DNA of 64,000 bases, taken from contig NZ_JAGXFD010000001.1 in assembly GCF_020148005.1 (NCBI RefSeq), positions 1,778,931 through 1,842,930 of the forward strand, read 5' to 3'. This stretch comes from Modicisalibacter tunisiensis. Its GTDB lineage: Bacteria > Pseudomonadota > Gammaproteobacteria > Pseudomonadales > Halomonadaceae. Numbering within the stretch: the first letter of the stretch is position 1; each line of letters begins with the position of its first letter. A program made the translations under genes and the position numbers. Shown piece after piece: positions 55,487-63,419 of the stretch. The notes under the pieces are model-generated. The model had not been told where the DNA came from. It was given only the letters and a program-made list of their open reading frames with translations, and made no database searches.

Positions 55487-56284
55487 CTAGCGGGCTGCCA
55501 CCATTTCCTGATCCCTGCCGGTCAGGGTCATCCACACCACCACGGCAACGATCACGCCGAGAAACAGCAGGCTGGTGATGACGGTGCCGAATCCGAGACC
55601 GCCGTAGGCCACCGGTTGCGACAGCAGGTCGCCGAAGGAAGCGCCCAGCGGGCGGGTCAGGATATACACCAGCCAGAAGCCGAGAATGGCATCGAGGCCG
55701 AGGAAGAAGTAGCCGATCGCCAGCGACAGGATGATGGCCCCGAACAGGATGCCGGTCGCCAGGTACCCCAGGCCGAACTGCTCGGAGACCAGATCGCCCA
55801 CGGCCGTCCCCAGCGCGAAGGTGAAGAGAATCGCCAGCCAGTAGAAGGCCTCGCGCCGTGTGGTGGTGATGGAATGAATCGACAGGGTGCCCTCCTTCCG
55901 GAACCAGAGCCAGAAGGTCAGGGCCAGCAGCACACTGAAGGCGACCGTGCAGGTCAGCAGGCTGACCCCCAGGTTGTCGACCAGATTGTCGCTGATCAGG
56001 GTGCCGACGATGGAAACCAGTACCACGGCCAGCCAGTAGGACCAGGGCACATAGCGCTTGCGCGAGAACTGCAGGGCGAGGGCCACGACCAGAACCGCGG
56101 TCATCAGCAGCGAGGTGGTCGTCAGGCCCAGCCCCAGATTGACCGCCAGGTAGTCCGCGGCGGTTTCGCCCATGGTCACCGCCATGAGCTTGATGAGCCA
56201 GAAGCCGGCCGTTACCTGCGGGACCCGGTTGGGACGCAGGCCGTCCTGGGTCGTGGGTTCGGCTGTCAGTGCCTCGGTGTTCAT
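55487..56284 (-). CDS. COG4705-type multispanning membrane protein
   Basis: A 265-residue inner-membrane protein with about seven to eight TM segments. FWLIKLMAVTMGETAADYLA, GTLISDNLVDNLGVSLLTC and YWLAILFTFALGTAVGDLVS carry regularly spaced acidic residues inside helices, the hallmark of this uncharacterised family (often near metal or stress genes). CAGGAGAC precedes ATG 56284. It is 20 nt after the periplasmic protein gene. Function unknown. Confidence 0.85.
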   Translation of the reverse strand: MNTEALTAEPTTQDGLRPNRVPQVTAGFWLIKLMAVTMGETAADYLAVNLGLGLTTTSLLMTAVLVVALALQFSRKRYVPWSYWLAVVLVSIVGTLISDNLVDNLGVSLLTCTVAFSVLLALTFWLWFRKEGTLSIHSITTTRREAFYWLAILFTFALGTAVGDLVSEQFGLGYLATGILFGAIILSLAIGYFFLGLDAILGFWLVYILTRPLGASFGDLLSQPVAYGGLGFGTVITSLLFLGVIVAVVVWMTLTGRDQEMVAAR

Positions 56285-56304
56285 GGCTGTCTCCTGATAA
56301 CGCG

Positions 56305-56946
56305 TCATTGGCTGGAAAGGGCAAGCGCCCGGGCGGAGAGTTGATCGGAATGCACGTCGTCGTCGGCGTTGCAGCGCTGGGTGGCCCGGGATTGCAGGCT
56401 TCTTGCCTGGGCGAGATCGGCGTCACCGATCGCGCCATTCGCCAGGGCGCTGCGCAGCTTGCCGAGCAGGGTTTCGCAGGGGATGGCGTGGCCATTGGCG
56501 TCGGTTACGGCGATGCCGGCCACCTGCTGGACACCCCCCTTCGACCCGCCGGCCGAGGGATGGCTGAGCCGGTCCGACAGCGCCGTCAGCCGCTTTTTCA
56601 CCGTCTGCGTATCGGGTGACCGGGCGCGAAGGGCCGCAAACACGCGATCGGCCGCCGCATCGACGTTGCCCCAGGCAGCGGGCGCCTTCGGGCGCAGCGA
56701 GGACTCGGCATCGTCCCACCTGGTCTCGAAGTCGGTGGCGCGGTGCTCGGCCGCACTCAGCTTCCCGGCTTCGACCAGCGCCCGGGTGTCGGAGATGATG
56801 GCCTGGTAATCCGTCAGGTCGCCGAGCGGGTTTGACGTGCCCGCACCGGCGGGCGGCTTATGGCCCGGTGACAGCCAGAGTTCCGTGGCGGAAAACACGC
56901 TGACCGGCACCACGATCAGCAGCGCGGCAAGCAGGATCTGTTTCAT
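56305..56946 (-). CDS. Periplasmic/anchored hypothetical protein
   Basis: 213 residues with an N-terminal signal/anchor (MKQILLAALLIVVPVSVFSA). The mature part is helical: DLTDYQAIISDTRALVEAGK, AAADRVFAALRARSPD and ALSDRLSHPSAG. Two Cys residues near the C-terminus (IPCETLLGKL, ATQRCNADDD) may form a disulphide. First gene of the minus-strand pair opposite the PepSY/two-component operon. Not recognised. Confidence 0.8.
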   Translation of the reverse strand: MKQILLAALLIVVPVSVFSATELWLSPGHKPPAGAGTSNPLGDLTDYQAIISDTRALVEAGKLSAAEHRATDFETRWDDAESSLRPKAPAAWGNVDAAADRVFAALRARSPDTQTVKKRLTALSDRLSHPSAGGSKGGVQQVAGIAVTDANGHAIPCETLLGKLRSALANGAIGDADLAQARSLQSRATQRCNADDDVHSDQLSARALALSSQ

Positions 56947-57019
56947 GGGTGGCTCCACGTTGTTGATGGACACCTCCCAGCTTGTGCGCGCTTGAATACT
57001 GTCGGCTTCACCGGGCTAT

Positions 57020-57073
57020 ACAGATTTGCAATGTTCCGGGAGGGCGGTCGACAGGTTGAAGATTTGCAATCTT
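57020..57073. promoter_or_regulatory. Pair of dyad-type operator sites in the divergent promoter
   Basis: AGATTTGCAAT occurs at 57022-57032 and 57060-57070, 38 bp apart. The second is inside a perfect dyad AAGATT-TGC-AATCTT (57059-57073), the first inside a degenerate one. They lie between divergent operons, one of which encodes an OmpR-type regulator. Confidence 0.6.
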
Positions 57074-57159
57074 TCGGGCAGGTCGCTGTGACATTGCGCG
57101 CCTAGCGTCATGGAGTGGCGGATGCTTTCACGCCACTGTCCATCAATCAGGAGATCAAC

Positions 57160-57546
57160 ATGATTCATTCGACCATGATTCGTCGCAGTGCCCTGGCCGG
57201 CCTGGTGCTGGCGCTTGCCCTGCCGGTATCACAAGCCATGGCAGACGATGACCCGACCGAGGCGAAGGACTTTCTGGCCTCGGGCATGACGGTGGCGCAA
57301 GCCGCCACCGCGGCCGAGGCGGCGGATACCGGGACGGCCATGTCGGTGGCCTGGGAACCTCGGGCGTCGGGAACCATGGGCTTCGCGGTAGAGCTGGCCC
57401 GGGCCGACGGCAGCGTGAACACCGTCCTGGTCGACCCGCAGGATGGCAAGGTGACACCGTGGGTCGCGCACGCCGACGACAAGGAAAGCCATGATGAGGG
57501 TGAGCGACATCATGCTCAGGCAGGCGATGAGGAGGATGACGACTGA
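57160..57546 (+). CDS. Periplasmic PepSY-type protein
   Basis: 128 residues with a signal peptide (RRSALAGLVLALALPVSQAMA-DD). The PepSY-like mature part has ASGMTVAQAATAAEAADTGT, GFAVELARADGSVNTVLVDP and QDGKVTPWV, ending in an acidic/His-rich tail (HHAQAGDEEDDD) that could bind metal. Small PepSY proteins commonly sit beside two-component genes and modulate sensing. First gene of the operon. Confidence 0.85.
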   Translation: MIHSTMIRRSALAGLVLALALPVSQAMADDDPTEAKDFLASGMTVAQAATAAEAADTGTAMSVAWEPRASGTMGFAVELARADGSVNTVLVDPQDGKVTPWVAHADDKESHDEGERHHAQAGDEEDDD

Positions 57547-57671
57547 CGTCCCTGTTGTGCCCGGAGCGACGGTATGGCATTACCGTCGCTTTTTCCGGTG
57601 ACATGACGGGGAGCCATCGGTCAGGGGGTACACTCGATGGTCGGCCTTCGGCAACAGGTTGCGAGTACGGC

Positions 57672-58343
57672 GTGAAAATACTGGTGATTGAAGATGACCG
57701 TCTGACCGGTCAGTACATCGTGGATGGCTTTCGTGAAGAAGGGCATGTCGTCGACCTGCTGACGGATGGCTCGCAAGGCCTGATGCAGGCGGCAGCGGGT
57801 GGCTATGACGTGCTGGTCGTGGACCGGATGCTGCCGAGCCTGGACGGGCTGGCCATCGTGCAAACGCTGCGTGGCGCGAGGCTTCCCGTTCCCATCCTGC
57901 TGTTGACGGCACTCGACGGGGTGGAAGACCGCATCGAGGGGCTCAACGCCGGGGCCGATGACTATCTGGTCAAGCCCTTCGTCTTCGGCGAGCTCTCCGC
58001 CCGGGTCGCCGCCCTGGCAAGACGCCCGCCGCCCGCGGAAGAGCCCACGGTGCTGCGGGCCCGGGATCTCGAGATGAACCTCCTGACCCGGCGGGTGACC
58101 CGGGCCGGGCAGGCCATCGACCTCCTGCCCCGCGAATTTGCCCTGCTCGAATGCCTGCTGCGTCGCAAGGGTCGCGTCCAGACCCGGACCATGCTGCTGG
58201 AAACGGTCTGGGGCATCCATTTCGATCCGCAGACCAATGTCGTCGAAACGCACGTCAGCCGGTTGCGCGGCAAGGTCGACAAGCCTTTCGACCAGGAGCT
58301 GATCGAAACGGTGCGGGGCGCCGGCTACCGGATTCCGGCATGA
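57672..58343 (+). CDS. OmpR/PhoB-family response regulator
   Basis: 223 residues from GTG 57672 (VKILVIEDDRLTGQYIVDGF). Phospho-acceptor Asp in YDVLVVDRMLPSLDGL, Thr in ILLLTALDG, Lys in DDYLVKPFVFGEL. C-terminal winged helix: LPREFALLECLLRRKGRVQT and NVVETHVSRLRGKVDK. The long frame upstream of the GTG is non-coding. Stop overlaps the kinase ATG (ATGA). Target site candidates lie at 57020-57073. Confidence 0.94.
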   Translation: MKILVIEDDRLTGQYIVDGFREEGHVVDLLTDGSQGLMQAAAGGYDVLVVDRMLPSLDGLAIVQTLRGARLPVPILLLTALDGVEDRIEGLNAGADDYLVKPFVFGELSARVAALARRPPPAEEPTVLRARDLEMNLLTRRVTRAGQAIDLLPREFALLECLLRRKGRVQTRTMLLETVWGIHFDPQTNVVETHVSRLRGKVDKPFDQELIETVRGAGYRIPA

Positions 58344-59698
58344 GCAGGCTGCGTTCGACCCCGCTGCGGCTCACGGCCACGCTGGTCGTGGTGTTCGTGC
58401 TCTTCACCCTGGCCGGTTACGCAACCGCCTATCTGGTCACGCGCACGTCCCTGTCCCGTGAGGTGAACGCCCAGCTCGAGCAGACCGTGAATATGCTGCG
58501 CGCCATTGCCGAGCCGGATGAAATCCGCGAGCGGATTGGCGAGATCGCCGCCGGGGCGCAACCTCGCGACCTGCTGCTGCGCTATACCGAGCCGGGCAAG
58601 CCGGTCCTGGGCAATCTCACGGTTCCCATCGAGGCGTCGGCGTACCGCGTGATCGGCCATGACGCGATTCCGCGCCCGTCATCCACGCTGGCGGACAGCT
58701 ATCTGGCCTGGCAGGGGCCCGTCGGCGAGGGCAGGCTGACGCTGCTGGTGGGTCGCGACAGCCTCAACGAGCTGGGCGAAACGTTCGCCAAGGTGCTGCT
58801 GTTCAGCCTGGTGCCGGCGCTGCTGCTGGTGACCGCCATCGGCGCGCTGGTCGCCCGCCGGGCCAGGGATCGCGTCGAGGCCATTCGCTCGGCGCTCGCC
58901 AGGCTGACATCCGGCCACCATGACGCCCGGGTGACGATTTCGGGTCGGGTCGACGATGACCTCGGCCAGATCGGGGTGGCGGTCAATCGCATGGCGGAAG
59001 CACAGGAAGCGTCCATGGAGGCGCTGCGGCAGGTCTCTGCCGATGTCGCCCACGACCTGAGAACACCCATCCAGCGGGTTGCGGTGCTGCTCGATCGGCT
59101 GGATGACGGCTCGTTGACGGACTCGGCGCGTGACACGATCGCCGAGGCGCGGGCCGAAACCGCGCATATCGTGGCGACGTTCCAGTCGCTGCTGCAGATT
59201 GCCCAGCTGGAAGGCGGCCAGGCGCGGGCCAGCTTCACGGCGGTCGATCTCGCCTCGCTGGCCGCCAGCCTGGCCGATGTCTACGAGCCGGCCGGCGAGG
59301 AAAGCGGCCACCGTCTCGAGGCCCGGGTCGTCGATGCCGCGGTGGTCAGCGGCGACCGGACCCTTCTCGGTCGCCTGATCGCCAACCTGATCGAGAATGC
59401 CCTGCGCCACACCCCGCCCGGCCGGATTCAACTGATCGTCGAGGGCGGCCCCTCCCCGGTGCTGCGCGTGGTTGACGACGGGCCCGGCATTCCCGAGGGC
59501 GAGCGTTCCCGCGTATTACGGCGTCTCTACCGGATGGAGCGCAGCCGCACGAGCGAGGGAAGCGGCCTGGGGCTGAGCCTGGTCGCCGCAATCGCCGAGC
59601 TGCACGAGGCGACCCTGACACTGGAAGACGCCGCACCCGGGCTGCGGGTGTCGGTGTGTTTCCCGGCGCTATCGCACTCCGTGGGGGCCGGCCGCTAA
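58340..59698 (+). CDS. Sensor histidine kinase
   Basis: A 452-residue kinase. TM1 at about 9-31, a periplasmic part of about 130 residues, TM2 near 155-178 and HAMP. The H-box is VSADVAHDLRTPIQRVAVLL. The N-box is ANLIENALRHTPPG, and the G boxes are DDGPGIPEGE and SEGSGLGLSLVAA. Its ligand is unknown; the neighbouring PepSY protein may act as accessory sensor. Overlaps the convergent dctM gene by 4 bp. Confidence 0.94.
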   Translation: MSRLRSTPLRLTATLVVVFVLFTLAGYATAYLVTRTSLSREVNAQLEQTVNMLRAIAEPDEIRERIGEIAAGAQPRDLLLRYTEPGKPVLGNLTVPIEASAYRVIGHDAIPRPSSTLADSYLAWQGPVGEGRLTLLVGRDSLNELGETFAKVLLFSLVPALLLVTAIGALVARRARDRVEAIRSALARLTSGHHDARVTISGRVDDDLGQIGVAVNRMAEAQEASMEALRQVSADVAHDLRTPIQRVAVLLDRLDDGSLTDSARDTIAEARAETAHIVATFQSLLQIAQLEGGQARASFTAVDLASLAASLADVYEPAGEESGHRLEARVVDAAVVSGDRTLLGRLIANLIENALRHTPPGRIQLIVEGGPSPVLRVVDDGPGIPEGERSRVLRRLYRMERSRTSEGSGLGLSLVAAIAELHEATLTLEDAAPGLRVSVCFPALSHSVGAGR

Positions 59699-60999
59699 CC
59701 CGAAAGCACCGTCGGCAACCACAGGGCAATCGAGGGCCACAGGCAGACGATCAGGGCGCCGATGCACATCAGCACGAAGAACGGCGCTGCGGCCAGCGCC
59801 ACGCGACCGATGCTTTCCCCGGTCAGGCCCTGCAGCACGAAGAGGTTAAAGCCCACCGGCGGGGTGATCTGACCAAGCTCTACCATGATGACCAGGAAGA
59901 CCCCGAACCACAGCGGGTCGTAACCGGCCTGGACGATGATCGGCAGCGTGATCGGCAGGCTCATCACGGTGATCGAAATGCCATCCAGGAACAGGCCCAG
60001 CAGCACGTAGAACAGCGCCAGGGCCAGCAGCAGGGCGACCGGGGAGAACGCCTGGTCGGCGATCCAGCCCGCCAGTTCCCGCGGCAGGTGCAGGTAGCCC
60101 ATGGCGGTGGACAGCAGGGCGGCCGCGATCAGCAGGCTGCAGACCATCACCGCACTGATCAGGGCACCGCTCAGGGCATCGATGAACAGCCGCAGGGTCA
60201 GCTGGCGCTCCCACAGAAGCAGCACCAGAGTGGCGGCACAGCCGACCGCGGCGGCCTCGGAGGGCGTGGCGATGCCACTGTAGATGGCGCCGAGGACGAT
60301 CACGATCAGTCCCAGTACCGGAGCGAGATTCAGCAGAGCGCCGCCCAGGCCGGTCGCGTCATCCTCACCGCGAGGCGCGATGCTCGGATCGATCAGGCTG
60401 CGCACGGCCACATAGCCGATGTACAGCGCGGCGATCAGCAGTCCGGGCAGCACACCCGCCATGAACAGCTTGCTGATCGAGACCTCAGCCTGGACGCCAT
60501 AGACGATCATCACGATCGAGGGGGGTATCAACAGCCCCAGGCTACCCGCGCCGGCCAGGGAGCCGATCGACAGGTTGCGATCGTAGTGGCGCCTGGCCAG
60601 CTCCTGGGTGGTGATCTTGCCGACGGTCGCGGTCGTGGCGGCGCTCGAGCCGCTGACGGCGGCGAACAGGGTGCAGCCCATGACGTTGGTATGCAGGATA
60701 CCGCCGGGAAGATGCCGGGTGAGCGGCGTCAGTCCCCGGAACAGCCGTTCGGAGATGTCGGAGCGAAAGATCAGCTCGCCCATGAGGATGAACAGGGGGA
60801 TGGCCGAGAGCTCCCAGCTGTTGGCGGCGCGAAAGAGGATCTTGGAGAAGATCAAGCCGATGCGCTGGGCATCGAAGTCACCCAGCCCCCATAACGAGAG
60901 CATGGCCACGATGACCAGGCCGGAGAACACCCAGCTGCCGAGCGCCAGCACCCCGAGCAGCAGGGCGACGACGCCGGCGCCCGTGAGTAGCATGTCCAT
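59695..60999 (-). CDS. dctM: TRAP transporter large permease
   Basis: A 434-residue membrane protein with about 12 TM. SAIPLFILMGELIFRSDISE, VMGCTLFAAVSGSSAATTAT, LAGAGSLGLLIPPSIVMIVY and GQITPPVGFNLFVLQGLTGE are DctM signatures. It carries solute uptake with Na+. Adjacent to dctQ (stop and start touching). Substrate depends on dctP. Confidence 0.95.
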   Translation of the reverse strand: MDMLLTGAGVVALLLGVLALGSWVFSGLVIVAMLSLWGLGDFDAQRIGLIFSKILFRAANSWELSAIPLFILMGELIFRSDISERLFRGLTPLTRHLPGGILHTNVMGCTLFAAVSGSSAATTATVGKITTQELARRHYDRNLSIGSLAGAGSLGLLIPPSIVMIVYGVQAEVSISKLFMAGVLPGLLIAALYIGYVAVRSLIDPSIAPRGEDDATGLGGALLNLAPVLGLIVIVLGAIYSGIATPSEAAAVGCAATLVLLLWERQLTLRLFIDALSGALISAVMVCSLLIAAALLSTAMGYLHLPRELAGWIADQAFSPVALLLALALFYVLLGLFLDGISITVMSLPITLPIIVQAGYDPLWFGVFLVIMVELGQITPPVGFNLFVLQGLTGESIGRVALAAAPFFVLMCIGALIVCLWPSIALWLPTVLSG

Positions 61000-61551
61000 T
61001 CATTGTCCTCCGGGCGTGAAGGCCTGACGCTGCGCCAGGATCTGCAGCGTGCGTACGGCGAGCGCGAAGCAGAGCAGGTACAGGCCCAGCAGGACCGCGC
61101 TCTGGGGGATCCACAGCGGGGTCCTGGCCATCGTCTCGCTGATGATGCCGCGGGCATAGCTGCGCTCCACGGCCAGGGTCCAGTAGCGCGCCAGCCAGCC
61201 GAAGGCGAGCAGCGCCGACACGCTGGCGAACAGTTCCAGCGGCCAGCGCCAGGGCCGAGGAAGACGCTCGAGGACGAGTGACACACGGATCAATCCATCC
61301 TTCTCGAGGGCATAGGGCAGACCGAGGAAGGTCATGGCGGCCACACTGTAGCCGATGTATTCATCGAGAATGAACGTGGAGTGCCCGAACAGGCGCAGAC
61401 CGATCTCGAGCAGGATGTGCCCGAGCATGTAGACCACGAGCAGCATGGCGATGCCGGCGCCCAGCGCCGCCAGGGCGCTGGACAGCCGGGTCAGGGCCAA
61501 GAGGACGGGGCCGGACCGGTCGCTGTCGTGCGATTCGGACGCCGCCATCAT
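61000..61551 (-). CDS. dctQ: TRAP transporter small permease
   Basis: A 183-residue, four-TM protein. HSTFILDEYIGYSVAAMTFL and GLPYALEKDGLIRVSLVLER are the conserved DctQ core, with RSYARGIISETMARTPLWIP following. It bridges the binding protein and DctM. Start overlaps the dctP stop by 4 nt. Confidence 0.93.
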   Translation of the reverse strand: MMAASESHDSDRSGPVLLALTRLSSALAALGAGIAMLLVVYMLGHILLEIGLRLFGHSTFILDEYIGYSVAAMTFLGLPYALEKDGLIRVSLVLERLPRPWRWPLELFASVSALLAFGWLARYWTLAVERSYARGIISETMARTPLWIPQSAVLLGLYLLCFALAVRTLQILAQRQAFTPGGQ

Positions 61552-62564
61552 TCGGCCTCTTGGCTGCGATACTGCTCGAGAATGTCGCGGCCGCGCTCGC
61601 CGGCTGTCTCGATCCAGTTTTCGACCACCGGTTTGGCCGCCTTTTCCAGACTGGCCTGGAACTCGGGCGGAATGGGGTCGTGAATGGCCACCTGATGCTC
61701 ACGCAACTGGGCGTAATTCTTCTTCAGTCGTTGCTTTACCACTTCCCAGTTATGGGCATCGGTTTCCTTCGCTGCCTGCAGGATCGCCTGTTGATTGGCC
61801 TCGCTCAGGTCATCGAAGGCGTCCCGGTTCATGTGAACCATGTTGAGTGGCACGGCGTAGTTGATGGCGCTGAAGTCGTTGAGGTGCTCCCAGAAGCTGC
61901 CATTGGCGCCGGCCTCGGCCGAGGTCAGTACGGCCTCGATGCCGCCGGTGGCGAGCTGGGGCACGACGTCGGCCCAGGACAGCTTGACCGGCGAGGCCCC
62001 GGCATTCATCAGGGTTTCCGTGCCGTTGCGATCGTAGCTGCGGATCTTCAGTCCCTGGAGATCCTGCATGCTGGTCACCGGATTCTTGGACCAGATGCCG
62101 CTGGCCGGCCATGGCGAGGCGTACAGCAGAATCTGGTTGTTATCCTCGAAGACCTTGGCGTATTCGGGGCGGGCGATGTCGTAGAGCCGGTGGGCGGATT
62201 CGACATCGTCCGCAACAAAGGGCAAGGACGACAGCAGGAAGATGGGGTCGATGCCGCCCAGGGTGCCGGAAAGGCTGTCGGCGATCTGTACCGCATTGTC
62301 GGCCACGGCATAGAAATTGTCCGCCGATCGGAAGCCCAGAGAACCACCAGTATGCAGGGTGATATCGACCTGGCCGTCGGTGAGTTCCTTGACCCGGTCG
62401 ATGAACCAGGCGTCTCCCTGGGCATGGATAGAACTGGCATTGTACTCGTTCGAGAAATCCATGCTGGAAGCCGAGTAGGCGGGGACGGACAGTGCCGACA
62501 GGCCGAGCGCTACCAGTGAATTTATTAGCATATTGCCGGGATAAATAGCGAATTTTTCAAGCAT
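61548..62564 (-). CDS. dctP: TRAP transporter solute-binding protein
   Basis: A 338-residue periplasmic protein with a signal peptide (LINSLVALGLSALSVPAYSA). FIDRVKELTDGQVDITLHTG, LQGLKIRSYDRNGTETLMNA (the Arg that binds the carboxylate) and WADVVPQLATGGIEAVLTSA define the family. AAGGA lies before the ATG. Likely ligand is an organic acid; not determined. Confidence 0.94.
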   Translation of the reverse strand: MLEKFAIYPGNMLINSLVALGLSALSVPAYSASSMDFSNEYNASSIHAQGDAWFIDRVKELTDGQVDITLHTGGSLGFRSADNFYAVADNAVQIADSLSGTLGGIDPIFLLSSLPFVADDVESAHRLYDIARPEYAKVFEDNNQILLYASPWPASGIWSKNPVTSMQDLQGLKIRSYDRNGTETLMNAGASPVKLSWADVVPQLATGGIEAVLTSAEAGANGSFWEHLNDFSAINYAVPLNMVHMNRDAFDDLSEANQQAILQAAKETDAHNWEVVKQRLKKNYAQLREHQVAIHDPIPPEFQASLEKAAKPVVENWIETAGERGRDILEQYRSQEAE

Positions 62565-62944
62565 ATTCGGGTCCTTTTGTTTGTAATGATTCGCCTATAA
62601 AGGCTTCGTTAAACGGGATCAGAAGGTAGGTCTGAAAGCGACATAAGGCGGTCCATCTGCGACACTTCTAGATGCTATATGGCATCTTTGAGATCCTGGA
62701 AATAGGGGAGTTACTTGCCGATGAAGGGACAAGGACCGGGAGCGGTAAAGGCAATCGGACAGGGGAGATCATTGCCAAAAAGGGTTGCAGCGACAGAGGC
62801 CAAGTATTCGATCGGCGACGAGGTTGCGAATGGGTGATTCTTGTTGGGCGTCGTGTAGAGCTTCGGGGATGACGCAGGGAGAAAGGTGAGCGAGGAGAGT
62901 ATCCGGATTATGGAAGACACAATTCCACAAACACGGTCCTTGCC
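62565..62944. other. Divergent promoter region between the TRAP operon and a symporter gene
   Basis: 380 nt with no convincing gene; a 66-codon frame at 62672-62872 lacks a ribosome-binding site and its start lies inside a dyad. The region holds one clear operator-like palindrome (62670-62687). Confidence 0.5.
62670..62687. promoter_or_regulatory. Palindromic operator candidate
   Basis: AGATGC-TATATG-GCATCT, a perfect 6-bp dyad, lies between the divergent dctP and symporter genes. GntR-type regulators often bind such short dyads near TRAP operons; no regulator is seen in the window. Confidence 0.5.
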
Positions 62945-63419
62945 ATGGTCTATACCACTGCCATTCTGCTCAGCCTGATCGGCTATTTCGTGATCGGCCA
63001 TCTGGCCGGTCGTCGGGTCAAGCATCTCGACGACTATCTGGTCGCGGGGCGCAATGCACCGACCTTCCTCATTCTCGGCACGCTGGTGGCCAGCTACCTG
63101 AGTACCAGTGCCTTCCTCGGCGAGACCGGCTTCGCCTACAGCGGTTACCCCTTCGTGATGCTGATCTTCGCCTCGGTCAGCACCTCCGGCTGCCTGCTCG
63201 GCGCGCTGGCCTTCGGCCGCTACCTGCGACGCAGCGGCGCGCTCACGGTGCCCGAGTTCTTCGGCAAGCGCTTCGCCTCGCGGCATGTGCAGGTAATCGC
63301 CGGGCTGACCACCGTATTCGGCCTGGGCGCCTACCTGCTGGGCGTGATGCAGGGCGCCGGCATCATGTTCGAGGAGCTCACCGGGCTGCCGTACTGGGTC
63401 GGGCTGGTGTTGGTGTGGC
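62945..63419 (+). pseudogene. Sodium:solute symporter, truncated by an IS66-family insertion
   Basis: Only the first 158 codons remain (MVYTTAILLSLIGYFVIGHL, GRRVKHLDDYLVAGRNAPTF, SYLSTSAFLGETGFAYSGYP, VPEFFGKRFASRHVQVIAGL). Intact SSS permeases have about 500 residues. The reading frame enters the insertion at 63420 and stops at 63445 after a few IS-encoded codons (RNYSGHAA). The rest of the gene should lie beyond the IS. Confidence 0.88.

Noticed and set aside
62672..62872. Possible 66-residue gene upstream of the symporter
   Set aside because: No ribosome-binding site, start codon inside a palindromic operator candidate, and no recognisable protein features.
62910..62978. Short upstream frame (22 codons) overlapping the symporter start, possible regulatory uORF
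   Set aside because: There is a weak GAGGAGAG site, but the downstream gene is already broken and nothing else supports translation.
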